From positions 91,857-155,856 of the forward strand of contig NZ_JAKLLN010000009.1 of NCBI RefSeq assembly GCF_023150065.1: a DNA stretch of 64,000 nt, given 5' to 3'. The notes beneath the pieces were generated by a model. The model was not told the DNA's origin. It did not search any database and saw only the letters and a list, made by a program, of their open reading frames with translations. The stretch comes from Zoogloea sp. (GTDB lineage Bacteria; Pseudomonadota; Gammaproteobacteria; Burkholderiales; Rhodocyclaceae). Of the stretch, positions 48,966 through 58,303 are shown in pieces. A program made the translations under genes and the position numbers. Positions within the stretch are counted from its first letter, which is position 1. Each line of letters opens with the position of its first letter.

Positions 48966-49511
48966 ATGGCACAGGACCAGAATCACCTCATCTGGCTGGA
49001 CATGGAAATGACCGGCCTCAATCCCGACAGCGACCGCATCATCGAGATCGCCATGGTCGTCACCAACAGCAACCTGGATGTGGTGGCCGAGGGGCCGGTG
49101 GTCGCCGTGCATCAGCCTGATGCCGTGCTCGACGCCATGGACGAGTGGAACAAGAACACCCATGGCCGCTCCGGCCTGATCGACCGGGTCAAGGCATCCA
49201 CCATCGGCGAGGCTGAGGCGGAGCAGCTCTACCTGGACTTCATGAAGCAGTACATCCCGTCGCGCACCTCGCCCATGTGCGGCAACTCCATCGGCCAGGA
49301 TCGCCGCTTCATGGCCCGCTATATGCCGGCGCTGGAAGACTGGTTCCACTATCGCAACCTGGACGTGTCCACCCTCAAGGAGCTGGTCCGGCGCTGGCGT
49401 CCGGATGTCTACAAGGGCCTGGAAAAGAAGGGGGCGCATCAGGCACTGGCGGACATCCATGAGTCGATCGCCGAGCTGCGTTACTACCGGGACAACTTCC
49501 TGAAGGTCTGA
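48966..49511 (+). CDS. orn: Oligoribonuclease
   Basis: A 181-residue DEDDh exonuclease: Exo [21 protein letters not shown], Exo [13 protein letters not shown], Exo [23 protein letters not shown]. All acidic residues and the histidine are present. It degrades 2-5-mer RNAs to mononucleotides and finishes c-di-GMP (pGpG) breakdown. It lies opposite the M48 protease gene. Confidence 0.97.
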   Translation: MAQDQNHLIWLDMEMTGLNPDSDRIIEIAMVVTNSNLDVVAEGPVVAVHQPDAVLDAMDEWNKNTHGRSGLIDRVKASTIGEAEAEQLYLDFMKQYIPSRTSPMCGNSIGQDRRFMARYMPALEDWFHYRNLDVSTLKELVRRWRPDVYKGLEKKGAHQALADIHESIAELRYYRDNFLKV

Positions 49512-49553
49512 GCCTTCCCGGTGCCGGTCTGCAAGGACTGGTCACAATGATTG

Positions 49554-49577
49554 AAGAGGGCGCCTGGGCGCCCTCTT
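49554..49577. terminator. Terminator hairpin between convergent orn and the DnaQ-like gene
   Basis: aagagggcgcc-tg-ggcgccctctt is a perfect 11-bp stem between two convergent stops. The T-tail is weak (gcgttt on the plus strand). Likely bidirectional. Confidence 0.72.
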
Positions 49578-49589
49578 GCGTTTACCTGT

Positions 49590-50225
49590 TCAGCTGCCCC
49601 GCAGCCACTTGCGGCTGCTCTGGGTGTCGAGCAGCTCCCGCGGGGTGGCAAGGCCCTGGGCATTGGCACGCGCCAGGGCAACCTGCAGCAACTGGGCCAC
49701 GCTCAGGGCTTCGAGCAGTGCGTCCTGACGATCCAGACGGTCAATGCCGAAGGCGCCCAGCCAGGCATCCATGCGCGCCTGGCCGGAAATCCGCTCCGGA
49801 TAGAGGCTGGGCATCAGCACCATCAGATCGATCCAGTCGAGCTCGGGCAGGGAGCCCAGGTTGTGCTCGAAGGCGCGCTGGAGGGTGCCCTGGTTGAAGG
49901 GCGCATTGAAGACGATGACCGGGGCGCGGGCAATGAACCGGACCAGGCCGATCAGGGCATCTGCCGGCGCGCTGCCAAGTCTGGCCCGATAGGCGTCGCC
50001 GGGGTGGAGCAGCCCCTGGTTGAGGGCCACGGCGCCGACGGCCAGCAGCCGCTGACCGCCGCCTTCCATGGGGCCGGTTTCGGTATTGACCACCACGTAG
50101 CGGGTTTCGTAGTGGGAGCGGCCCGGGTCGGGCGGCGGCAGGGTGGCAAGGCTGTCCACTGCGTTCTGCTGCTCGGGGGTGAGGGCCGGCGCACTGCCGG
50201 GCAGGAGTCGGGAGAGCCAATTCAT
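49590..50225 (-). CDS. DnaQ-like exonuclease-fold protein with altered catalytic residues
   Basis: 211 residues with the DnaQ/RNase T fold. The Exo motifs are changed at four of five catalytic positions when aligned by eye with DnaQ: the first Asp is Asn47 (VVVNTETG, Glu49 kept), the Exo II Asp is Asn111 (FNAPFNQ), the Exo III His is Gln167 and its Asp is Glu172 (RQDALLEALSVA). It is likely inactive or has another role, perhaps binding. It overlaps the upstream signalling gene by 4 bases (ATGA), so the two are coproduced. Confidence 0.82.
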   Translation of the reverse strand: MNWLSRLLPGSAPALTPEQQNAVDSLATLPPPDPGRSHYETRYVVVNTETGPMEGGGQRLLAVGAVALNQGLLHPGDAYRARLGSAPADALIGLVRFIARAPVIVFNAPFNQGTLQRAFEHNLGSLPELDWIDLMVLMPSLYPERISGQARMDAWLGAFGIDRLDRQDALLEALSVAQLLQVALARANAQGLATPRELLDTQSSRKWLRGS

Positions 50226-52132
50226 ATTTGATAATCGAGCTTGAGTCGCAGTTGAATCTTGCGGGCCTGGCGGAAGGCTTCCTTGAGGATGCGCCGGTCC
50301 AGCTCGTTGAGGTCGTCGGGTTTGACTCGGTTATCGCCCGATGAGCCGTGGTCCGTATCCAGGTGTTGATGGCGCAGGCGCAGCAGCTGGATGAAGTGAA
50401 AGCCGTCGGCCATGGCGGACAGCTCCTCGGCCGGCATGCCGATGCGTGAGCCGCCCTGGCGCAGGCGCTGCACCGTGCTGGTGGCGTCCACCCCGGTGCG
50501 CAGGGACAGGACCCGGGCGGCGTCCACGAACAGGCGGGCGCCGAATTTCTTCAGGTCGATGGTGCCGGGGTGGCGGGGGTCGTCGTCGGTGACGAAGTCG
50601 CGGATCTTGCCCAGGGGTGGCGACACGTCGAGGGCGTTGGTGGCCATGGCCTTCAGGAAGGCCGGGTTGCCGCCGGTCATCGACAGCAGCCAGTGGCGCA
50701 GCTTGTGGGCGAGTTTTTCGTCGCCGTAGAGCACCCGGTAGTCGAAGAAGATGGTGGCGTTGAGCAGGGCTTCCGGGTGTGGTTCGCGGATCCAGGTGCC
50801 GAACTTCTCGCGCCATTCTTCGAAGGTCAGGCACAAGTCGGGGTTGCTGGCCATGATGTTGCCGGTGCACAGGGGGAAGCCACAGGCGGCCAGGTCGTTG
50901 TTCACGTCTTTGGCAAACGCCAGCAGGCGCAGCTTGAGGGGTTCCTTGTCGGCCCATTCGGGGAGCACGTAGAGGATCCCGTTGTCCTGGTCGGTGGACA
51001 GGGTCTGTTCGTGGCGGCCCTCGGAGCCGAAGGCCAGCCAGGCGTACTCGACACCGTAGAGATCGTGGCGATCGAGGTTGAGTTCGATGATGCGGCGGGT
51101 CAGGGCGTCGTTGAGGGCCGAGATGAACTGGGTCAGTTGCTCGGCGCCGATGCCCTGGGCCAGCAGGTTGAGGGCCAGTTGGCGGATGTCGCGGCTGGCC
51201 CGCTGCAGGGCCTGGACGTCGGCGGCACTCTCGATGCCCGAGCGGATCTGGCGCAGGCCGATGCGCTGCAGGGCGAACAGGTCGCGTTCGGAGATCACGC
51301 CCTTGAGCTTGTCTTCAGTGTCCACCACCAGGATGTGGCGCACGCCGTGGGTGGCCATCTCGAGGGCGGCGTCGTAGGCGCTGGCGCTGGCGTGGAGGGT
51401 GTGCGGCGGGGTGGTCATCACGTCGGCGATGGGCCGGGTGAGGTCGAAGCCCGGTAGCACGATGCGCTTGAGGATGTCGCTCTGGGTGAGCACGCCCACC
51501 GGCTTTTCATCGTCCCCCGCCACGGCCAGGCAGCCGACACCGGCTTCCACCATCTTTTCGAGGGCCGCGCGGGTGGCGATGCCCGGCGCCACGAAGACCG
51601 GGTCTTTCTTGACCAGGTTCGACAGGGAGGTCGTCATCGTCTGCTGCTCGGCGGCCCGCTGGGAAAACTGGACCTGCAGCTGCTCCCGTGACTGGTTGAG
51701 CAGGCTGGCGATGTAGCGGGTGCAGAACAGCTGGAAGGTCGGGCTCAGTTCCTGCAGCTTGAGAAAATCTGCCGCGGGTAGCTGGAAACAGTAGCTGTCT
51801 TCGACGGCGATGTAGCCGTTGGTGGAAGGGCGCCCGGCGGAGATTGCGCCGATGGGGAAGCCTTCACTCGGCCCCAGGGTGAGGGTGGAGTATTCGGTGA
51901 CTGCAACACCGCCCACCTGACGGGCCTGCACCTTGCCGCGGTACACGATGTAGAAGAAGCGCGGCGGGCCGTCTTCGGGCATCAGGATCTCGGACTCGGC
52001 GGGATAGAAGGCCGTTGCCAGGCGCTCGCCCAGAAAACGCAGGGCTTCCGCCTCCATCCTGTCGAAGGGGGCGTGGCGCCGCAGGAAGTCCAGATTGGTA
52101 CGGATCAGGGTGTCGGAGGCGGTGGTGTCCAT
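50222..52132 (-). CDS. cNMP-binding / CBS / DUF294 nucleotidyltransferase-like signalling protein
   Basis: 636 residues. An N-terminal cyclic-nucleotide-binding-like domain covers about 10-140. A CBS pair follows at about 170-300 (GVLTQSDILKRI, GVRHILVVDTEDKLKGVISERDL). The DUF294 nucleotidyltransferase domain begins near 365 with GSEGRHEQTLSTDQDNG. A C-terminal helical substrate-binding domain (DUF294_C) closes the protein. This plan is found in proteins next to acetate metabolism genes and may act as a protein-modifying switch, but no reaction is established. It is coupled to the DnaQ-like gene. Confidence 0.9.
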   Translation of the reverse strand: MDTTASDTLIRTNLDFLRRHAPFDRMEAEALRFLGERLATAFYPAESEILMPEDGPPRFFYIVYRGKVQARQVGGVAVTEYSTLTLGPSEGFPIGAISAGRPSTNGYIAVEDSYCFQLPAADFLKLQELSPTFQLFCTRYIASLLNQSREQLQVQFSQRAAEQQTMTTSLSNLVKKDPVFVAPGIATRAALEKMVEAGVGCLAVAGDDEKPVGVLTQSDILKRIVLPGFDLTRPIADVMTTPPHTLHASASAYDAALEMATHGVRHILVVDTEDKLKGVISERDLFALQRIGLRQIRSGIESAADVQALQRASRDIRQLALNLLAQGIGAEQLTQFISALNDALTRRIIELNLDRHDLYGVEYAWLAFGSEGRHEQTLSTDQDNGILYVLPEWADKEPLKLRLLAFAKDVNNDLAACGFPLCTGNIMASNPDLCLTFEEWREKFGTWIREPHPEALLNATIFFDYRVLYGDEKLAHKLRHWLLSMTGGNPAFLKAMATNALDVSPPLGKIRDFVTDDDPRHPGTIDLKKFGARLFVDAARVLSLRTGVDATSTVQRLRQGGSRIGMPAEELSAMADGFHFIQLLRLRHQHLDTDHGSSGDNRVKPDDLNELDRRILKEAFRQARKIQLRLKLDYQI

Positions 52133-52284
52133 AAGCAGACCGATTGGCTTGGATCAAACCTTCGAATCTACTCCCGCGCTGCCCTGGTGTCATGATCTTG
52201 CGCAAGAAATCAACACTCTTCCGATGCGTAGTGCGCGGGGCCGGCTCCGTTACAATCGTCCGGACCCCTAACTGGACCATTGCC

Positions 52285-52962
52285 ATGACCGCAACCATTC
52301 TGCCCGCCGTCGAAATCGAGACCGGCCCGTCACCCACCCATGCCGTGATCTGGATGCATGGCCTGGGGGCCGATGGCCATGATTTCGAGCCCGTGATCGA
52401 CGAGTTCGAGGAGGACCGGCTCCCTTTCACCCGTTTCGTGTTTCCCCATGCGCCCACCCGCCCGGTGACCATCAACGGGGGTTACGTGATGCGCGCGTGG
52501 TACGACATCGTGTCGTCGGATTTCTCGACCCGCCGGGAAGATCCGGCCGGCGTGCGCGAGTCGGCTGAGCTGATCGAGGCCCTCATCGCCCGGGAGAACG
52601 CCCGCGGCATTCCCGACAACCGCATCGTGCTGGCCGGCTTCTCCCAGGGTGGGGCGATTGCGCTGCACACGGCGCTGCGTCATCCGAACCGGCTGGCCGG
52701 AGTGCTGGCCCTGTCCACCTATCTGCCCCTGGCGGACACCCTGGCCGGGGAGGCTTCCGCCGCCAACGCCAAGACCCCCATCTTCATGGCCCACGGCCTG
52801 GGGGACCCGGTGATTCCCTGCGATTTCGGCAAAGCCTCTGCCGACCTCCTGAAAGCCGCCGGCTATCCGCTGGAGTGGCGCACCTACCCGATGGACCATT
52901 CCCTGTGTCTCGAGGAGGTGCAGGACCTCGAGCTCTGGCTGGCCCACGTGATGTCACGCTGA
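52285..52962 (+). CDS. Carboxylesterase / phospholipase (alpha/beta hydrolase)
   Basis: 225 residues. The nucleophile Ser120 is in GFSQGG, with Asp174 in HGLGDPVI and His205 in DHSLC, and the oxyanion segment is MHGLGADGHDF (24-34). It resembles the short bacterial carboxylesterase/acyl-protein thioesterase family (for example EstB of Pseudomonas). It is soluble with no signal peptide. The ATG at 52285 sits 152 bases past the divergent start at 52132. The natural substrate is unknown. Confidence 0.9.
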   Translation: MTATILPAVEIETGPSPTHAVIWMHGLGADGHDFEPVIDEFEEDRLPFTRFVFPHAPTRPVTINGGYVMRAWYDIVSSDFSTRREDPAGVRESAELIEALIARENARGIPDNRIVLAGFSQGGAIALHTALRHPNRLAGVLALSTYLPLADTLAGEASAANAKTPIFMAHGLGDPVIPCDFGKASADLLKAAGYPLEWRTYPMDHSLCLEEVQDLELWLAHVMSR

Positions 52963-52978
52963 CATCACGGCGTGCACA

Positions 52979-53428
52979 TCAGGACGGGCGGCGCTTGAGC
53001 AGGTTGTTGCCGATGAAGCTCAGTACCGTCTCGTCCCGCTGATTGACGGCCTTGTAGAGGAGGCGGGCGATTCCCCGGTCCGGTTTGGATGCGGAGGGGC
53101 GCACTTCCAGCACCTCGACCACGCTGCGCAGCGTGTCGCCGGGGCGTACCGGCGCCAGCCAGCGCAGTTCGTCCAGGCCCGGCGAGCCGATGCTCGACTG
53201 GCTGAAGATGCCTGTCTGGATGAACAGCCGGAAGCAGATGGCGATGGACTGGAAGCCACTGGCGATCAGCCCGCCGTAGGGCGACTCGGCGGCGGCGTTC
53301 ACATCCAGGTGAAAGGGCTGGGGGTCGTAGCGGAAGGCGAAGTCGATGATCTCCGCTTCAGTGAGGGTCAGGCCCCCGCTGGTGAAACGGTCGCCGACGA
53401 TCAGGTCGTCCAGGTAGCGGGTATCCAT
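52979..53428 (-). CDS. MaoC-family hydratase/dehydratase
   Basis: 149 residues with a hot-dog fold and the R-hydratase-like motif FRYDPQPFHLDVNAA, holding the catalytic Asp and His. It is followed by YGGLIASGFQSIAICFRLF. Relatives hydrate enoyl-CoA thioesters in fatty-acid or polyhydroxyalkanoate metabolism. It lies between the esterase and a LysR regulator on the minus strand, 36 bases past the LysR stop. The exact substrate is unknown. Confidence 0.88.
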   Translation of the reverse strand: MDTRYLDDLIVGDRFTSGGLTLTEAEIIDFAFRYDPQPFHLDVNAAAESPYGGLIASGFQSIAICFRLFIQTGIFSQSSIGSPGLDELRWLAPVRPGDTLRSVVEVLEVRPSASKPDRGIARLLYKAVNQRDETVLSFIGNNLLKRRPS

Positions 53429-53464
53429 GTTGTTGTCTCCTGTGGGGTGGTGTGAGGGGCGATC

Positions 53465-54364
53465 TTAGCCCACGGGTGGCGGGCCGAGGACGTCCTCGCA
53501 GACTTGCAGCCAGGCCCGGGCGGCATGGGACAGGTAGCGACCGGGCATGTGGATCAGGGCCACGTTCCAGTCGATCCCGGTATCGGCCAGCGGCCGCGCG
53601 GCCAGTTCGCTGCCGAGCCGGAGGCGGGCCAGCAGCGGGGCCGGCATGAAGGTGGTGCCGAGGCCGGCAACGGCCATCGTCACGAGAAAGTCCCACTGGC
53701 TGCTCTGGGCGACGATGCGCGGCTCCACCCCGATGGCTCTGAATGCGCCGCGCAGTTGCCGTGTCAGGGAGAAGTCGTCTGGCAGCAACACCAGGGGTTC
53801 AGCCTGCAGGGCCGCCAGTTCGACGGCCGGGCTGGCCGCCCAGGCGGCCTGACGGGCGCCCACGGCGTGGATCGGAAAGCGCCCGAAGCTGCGCGCGGCA
53901 AGCCCCAGGGCGGGATCGGCAGGGAGCAAGGTGACGCCGATCTCCAGTTCACCACTGGCCACCTGCTGTTCGATCACCTGCCCGCCGCTTTCCTTCAGGC
54001 TCAGGCTGATGCCCGGGTGGCGTTCGCGGAAGGCCTTCACCACCGGCGAGAACAGCAGGTTGGCCATGGGCGGCAGGCCGATGGTCAGCTCACCGCGGGC
54101 CAGGGTGGTCAGGTCACCCAGTTCGCGGGTCAGCTCGCGCATCAGCCCCAGCGCCTGCTGGCCCCGCTCGAACACAATCCGGCCGGCATCGGTCAGCTGC
54201 AGCTGGCGGCCATGACGCAGCAGCAGGGGCTGCCCGACTTCGTCCTCCAGCTGGCGGATCATCTTGCTGACGGTGGATTGGGTCACGCACAGGCTGTCGG
54301 CGGCCAGGGTGAAGCTGTTGTGGCGGACGGTCTCGACGAAGTAGCGGAGGGCGCGAAGGTCCAT
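53465..54364 (-). CDS. LysR-family transcriptional regulator
   Basis: 299 residues. The N-terminal helix-turn-helix (about 1-60) has the LRYFVETVRHNSFTLAADSLCVTQSTVSKMIRQLEDEVG plan. A substrate-binding domain with ELTIGLPPMANL follows. It is divergent from the CoA-transferase gene (gap 103 bases), a common arrangement for LysR control of that gene. The ligand is unknown. The downstream MaoC gene may be in the same transcript. Confidence 0.93.
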   Translation of the reverse strand: MDLRALRYFVETVRHNSFTLAADSLCVTQSTVSKMIRQLEDEVGQPLLLRHGRQLQLTDAGRIVFERGQQALGLMRELTRELGDLTTLARGELTIGLPPMANLLFSPVVKAFRERHPGISLSLKESGGQVIEQQVASGELEIGVTLLPADPALGLAARSFGRFPIHAVGARQAAWAASPAVELAALQAEPLVLLPDDFSLTRQLRGAFRAIGVEPRIVAQSSQWDFLVTMAVAGLGTTFMPAPLLARLRLGSELAARPLADTGIDWNVALIHMPGRYLSHAARAWLQVCEDVLGPPPVG

Positions 54365-54467
54365 GAGTGCATGAATAAAACGACTGGATGAAAGGATATT
54401 AAGTCATCCGGTGACTGTTCGCGTGTCCCTATACTTTTCCCCGATCTGAAAATCGGAGAACACTTCA

Positions 54468-55988
54468 ATGCCCATGGAACGCATCCGCCTGGCCCGCCTG
54501 CGGGACCGCATCATGTCCCCCGAGGCCGCCGCCGAGCTCTTCACCGATGGCATGACCGTCGGCATGAGCGGCTTCACCCGCGCCGGTGATTGCAAGGCGG
54601 TGCCCTTTGCGCTGGCCGAGCGTGCCGCCCGCGAGCCCCTGCACATCACCCTGATGACCGGCGCGTCCCTGGGCAACGACATCGACAAGGTGCTGACCGA
54701 CGCCAATGTGATCAGCCGCCGCATCCCCTTCCAATCCGACCCGACCCTGCGCCGCAAGATCAACGCCGGGGAGGTGATGTTCATCGATCAGCATCTGTCC
54801 GAGACCGTCGAGCAGCTCCGCTCCGGCCAGATTGCGCCGGTGGACATTGCCGTGGTCGAGGCGACGGCGATCACCGAGAACGGCGGCATTGTGCCGACCA
54901 CCTCGGTGGGCAACTCGGCGAGCTTCGCCGTGCTGGCGAAGAAGATCATCGTCGAGATCAACCTGAGCATGCCCACCGAGCTGGAGGGGCTGCACGACAT
55001 CTACATCCCGACCTACCGGCCGCACCGCCTGCCCATCCCGTTGATGGCGCCGGAGCAGCGCATCGGCCTGCCCTACATCCCGGTGGACCCGGAGAAGATC
55101 GTCGCCATCGTCATTACGTCCAAGTCCGACAGCCCGTCCAACGTGCTGCCGCCGGACGTGGAGACCCAGGCGATTGCGGGCCATCTCAACGAATTCCTCT
55201 ACCACGAGGTCAAGGCCGGGCGTCTGTCCGCATCGCTCCAGCCCCTTCAGGCCGGCATCGGCACCATCGCCAACGCGGTGCTCCATGGCATGCTGGACTC
55301 GCCCTTCCGTGACCTGAAGATGTACTCCGAGGTGCTGCAGGACAGCACCGTGGAGCTGCTCGACGATGGGCGCCTGAGCTTCGCCTCGGCTTCGTCCATC
55401 ACCCTGTCGAAAAGCGCCAGCGAACGGGTGCTGAGCCAGCTCTCCCGCTACAAAAACCGCCTGGTGCTGCGCCCGCAGGAGATCAGCAATCACCCGGAGG
55501 TGATCCGCCGCCTGGGCCTGATCACCATCAACACGGCGCTGGAGTGTGACATCTACGGCAACGTGAACTCCACCCACGTGGGCGGTACCCACATGATGAA
55601 CGGCATCGGCGGCTCGGGCGATTTTGCCCGCAATGCCCATCTGTCGGTGTTCGTCACCAAGTCGATCGCCAAGGGCGGTGCCATCTCCAGCATCGTGCCC
55701 ATGGTGTCCCACGTGGACCACACCGAGCACGACACGGACATCATCGTCACCGAGCACGGGCTGGCTGACCTGCGTGGCCTGGCGCCCCGGGAGCGGGCGC
55801 TGCAGATCATCGACAACTGCACTGACCCGCTGTATCGGGACATTCTGAAGGACTACTTCCGGCGCGCCTGCCGCCGCGGCGGACATACCCCGCACCTGCT
55901 GCAGGAGGCCTTTGCCTGGCACCTGCGTTATGCCCAGAACGGATCGATGCTGGAAAACCAACCGGAGAAGCAGCTCGAGCCGGCCTGA
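54468..55988 (+). CDS. Acetyl-CoA hydrolase/transferase family, likely succinate:acetate CoA-transferase
   Basis: 506 residues of the Ach1/Cat1 family. The N-terminal domain has GMSGFTRAGDCKAVP, and the catalytic Glu (AarC Glu294 equivalent) is in KMYSEVLQDSTVEL. The C-terminal CoA half ends GDFARNAHLSVFVTKSIAKGGAISSIVP. Similar enzymes (AarC, ScpC) move CoA between succinyl-CoA and acetate. That specificity is inferred from the SEVLQDS and GGSGDFARN motifs and is not proven. A GGAGA ribosome binding site supports ATG 54468. It is the likely target of the divergent LysR regulator. Confidence 0.87.
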   Translation: MPMERIRLARLRDRIMSPEAAAELFTDGMTVGMSGFTRAGDCKAVPFALAERAAREPLHITLMTGASLGNDIDKVLTDANVISRRIPFQSDPTLRRKINAGEVMFIDQHLSETVEQLRSGQIAPVDIAVVEATAITENGGIVPTTSVGNSASFAVLAKKIIVEINLSMPTELEGLHDIYIPTYRPHRLPIPLMAPEQRIGLPYIPVDPEKIVAIVITSKSDSPSNVLPPDVETQAIAGHLNEFLYHEVKAGRLSASLQPLQAGIGTIANAVLHGMLDSPFRDLKMYSEVLQDSTVELLDDGRLSFASASSITLSKSASERVLSQLSRYKNRLVLRPQEISNHPEVIRRLGLITINTALECDIYGNVNSTHVGGTHMMNGIGGSGDFARNAHLSVFVTKSIAKGGAISSIVPMVSHVDHTEHDTDIIVTEHGLADLRGLAPRERALQIIDNCTDPLYRDILKDYFRRACRRGGHTPHLLQEAFAWHLRYAQNGSMLENQPEKQLEPA

Positions 55989-56168
55989 GCCTGGCTCTCT
56001 CTCCATCAAGAACGGAGCGCGTGCAGGCCGCGCTCCCGGCGACAGTCGAAATGCCCTTCGATCCGGAGCCCTGCAAGACCGCCTGCACTTCTCTCCCAAG
56101 AGGCCACCCGCGCTCCGCCTGCTGTTTTGGCGGAGCGCGGTGCTGGTTTTCTCTGTCCCGTCCCGGCC

Positions 56169-57218
56169 TCAGGCGCAGACCCTGACCTGTGCATCTCCCC
56201 GTTGCATCCGGCCGACCACCGCGGCATCACCAAAACCACCGGCCCGGAAACACGCCAGCACCTCGTCCACGCTGCCGGAATCGCAGGCTACCAGCAGGCC
56301 GCCGCTGGTCTGGGCATCGGCCGTCAGGCTGCGTTGCCATTCTTCCACGTCGGCGTCGAACTGCACGGCGTCTCCGCAGCTTGCCAGGTTTCGTCCAATG
56401 GCGCCCGGGCCGATGCCCAGCTTCGCAAACGGGATCGCTGCCGGCATGATCGGCAGGGCGCCGGTCTGGATCGTCGCGCCCAGGCCTGCGCCGCGGCACA
56501 GCTCGAGCAGGTGCCCGAGCAGGCCGAAGCCGGTGACGTCGGTGAGGGCATGTACCCCGGGCAGCACCGCCAGAGTGGGGCCTACCTTGTTGAGGCGGGT
56601 GGTGGTGGCAATCATCTGGGCATAGCCATCGGCGTCGAGCAGCCCTTTCTTCATGGCAGAGCCGAGAATCCCTACCCCCAGGGGCTTGCCCAGGATCAGC
56701 ACGTCGCCGTCGCGGGCATCGCGGTTGCGCTTGATCACGTCCGGATGGGCCAGCCCCAGGGCGACAAGGCCGTAGATCGGCTCCGGCGAGTCGATGCTGT
56801 GCCCGCCAGCCACCGGGATGCCGGCCTCGGCGCAGATGCTGGCGCCGCCTTCGAGAATGCGCCCGATGGTGGCCACCGGCAGGGTGTTGATCGGCATGCC
56901 GACAATGGCCAGGGCCATGATGGGGGTGCCGCCCATGGCATAGACGTCGGAGAGGGCGTTGGTGGCGGCGATGCGCCCGAAGTCGAAGGGGTCGTCGACG
57001 ATGGGCATGAAGAAGTCGGTGGTGGCGATCAGGGCCTGCTGGTCGTTGAGGCGCCACACGGCGGCATCGTCGGCGGTCTCGGTGCCCACCAGCAGATCGG
57101 CAAAGGGCCGCGCCGCGGGCATGTGGGCCAGCATCTCGCTGAGGACGGCGGGGGCGATTTTGCAGCCGCATCCGCCACCATGAGACAATTCGGTCAGTCG
57201 CAAAGGTGCTTCAGTCAT
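56169..57218 (-). CDS. selD: Selenide, water dikinase (selenophosphate synthase)
   Basis: 349 residues. The start MTEAPLRLTELSHGGGCGCKIAP matches SelD, with the reactive Cys17 and Lys20 in CGCK. This is the Cys form, not a selenocysteine form. ATP-binding motifs include TDFFMPIVDDPFDFGRIAATNALSDVYAMGG. It makes selenophosphate from selenide and ATP. It is divergent from mnmH, the enzyme that uses selenophosphate; start codons are only 23 bases apart. Confidence 0.96.
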   Translation of the reverse strand: MTEAPLRLTELSHGGGCGCKIAPAVLSEMLAHMPAARPFADLLVGTETADDAAVWRLNDQQALIATTDFFMPIVDDPFDFGRIAATNALSDVYAMGGTPIMALAIVGMPINTLPVATIGRILEGGASICAEAGIPVAGGHSIDSPEPIYGLVALGLAHPDVIKRNRDARDGDVLILGKPLGVGILGSAMKKGLLDADGYAQMIATTTRLNKVGPTLAVLPGVHALTDVTGFGLLGHLLELCRGAGLGATIQTGALPIMPAAIPFAKLGIGPGAIGRNLASCGDAVQFDADVEEWQRSLTADAQTSGGLLVACDSGSVDEVLACFRAGGFGDAAVVGRMQRGDAQVRVCA

Positions 57219-57241
57219 CTTTTTTTCCTGTCAATTTTTCC

Positions 57242-58303
57242 GTGCTTCAGGTGTCCAGTCATCCTGCCCCCTTTTCTGCCTCCGTCGACCAGCTTGGCGA
57301 CTTCGACACCATCATCGATGTGCGTTCGCCCTCGGAATACGCAGAAGATCATGTGCCCGGTGCCATCAACTGTCCCGTCCTCGATGACGAGGAGCGGGCC
57401 CGGGTGGGGACCCTCTACAAGCAGGTGTCGCCCTTCGAGGCGCGCAAGGTGGGTGCGGCACTGGTGTCCCGCAACATTGCCAAGCATATCGAGAACCCGT
57501 TTTTCAGCAAGCCGAAGTCCTGGAAACCCCTGATCTATTGTTGGCGCGGAGGGCAGCGCAGCGGTGCGATGACCCTCGTCCTGGGCCAGGTGGGCTGGGC
57601 GGCCCGGCGTCTGGAGGGGGGCTACAAGGCCTTCCGCCAGCGGGTCATGGACGACCTGGACGCGCTGCCCGCGGCCCTGCAGCTGAACATCCTGTGCGGC
57701 CCCACCGGGAGCGCCAAGACGGCCCTGCTGGCCGCGCTGGCTGCACGTGGCGGGCAGGTGCTTGACCTGGAGGGGCTGGCGCGCCACCGCGGCTCGGTGC
57801 TGGGGGGCGAAGCGGATGGCCTGCAGCCCGGGCAGAAAGCCTTTGAAACGGCCCTCTGGGCGGCTCTGCGGCAGCTCGACCCCGCCCGGCCGGTGTGGTC
57901 GGAATCCGAAAGCCGGCGGATCGGGCGTCTGCATGTTCCGGGGGCGCTCTTCGAGGCCCTGCGCAACGGGGCGTGTACGCGGGTGGAGGCGCCGGTGGCG
58001 GCCCGGGTGGCACATCTGCTGGAGCGCTATTCCGACCTGATTGCCGACCCGGCCTCCTTCTGTGCGCGGATCGAACGTCTTGTCTCCCAGCACGGGCACG
58101 AGCGTGTCCAGGCCTGGAAAGCGCTGGTGATGGCGGGTGCGTGGCACCAGCTGGCGACCGAACTGGTGAACGATCATTACGATCCGGCTTATCGCAAGGG
58201 GGGAGAAGGGTTGTATCGCCAGCTCGCCACGGCCCGCCGGCTGCCGCTGGAAGCGCTGGACGAGCTCATGCTGGCGCGGGCGGTGGAAACGCTGCCGATC
58301 TGA
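57242..58303 (+). CDS. mnmH: tRNA 2-selenouridine synthase
   Basis: 353 residues. The N-terminal rhodanese domain has IIDVRSPSEYAEDH and the active Cys100 in YCWRGGQRS. A C-terminal P-loop ATPase/geranyl-transfer domain has GPTGSAKT (153-160) and LEGLARHRGSVLGG. MnmH (SelU) geranylates 2-thiouridine at the wobble position and replaces it with selenium from selenophosphate. I chose GTG 57242. A GTG at 57206 is possible but would overlap selD. The start codon and ribosome binding site are weak. Confidence 0.92.
   Translation: MLQVSSHPAPFSASVDQLGDFDTIIDVRSPSEYAEDHVPGAINCPVLDDEERARVGTLYKQVSPFEARKVGAALVSRNIAKHIENPFFSKPKSWKPLIYCWRGGQRSGAMTLVLGQVGWAARRLEGGYKAFRQRVMDDLDALPAALQLNILCGPTGSAKTALLAALAARGGQVLDLEGLARHRGSVLGGEADGLQPGQKAFETALWAALRQLDPARPVWSESESRRIGRLHVPGALFEALRNGACTRVEAPVAARVAHLLERYSDLIADPASFCARIERLVSQHGHERVQAWKALVMAGAWHQLATELVNDHYDPAYRKGGEGLYRQLATARRLPLEALDELMLARAVETLPI

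Noticed and set aside
54365..54467. Specific promoter for the CoA-transferase gene (TATACT at 54430)
   Set aside because: A plausible -10 box exists, but no -35 at an acceptable spacing was found, so it was not listed.
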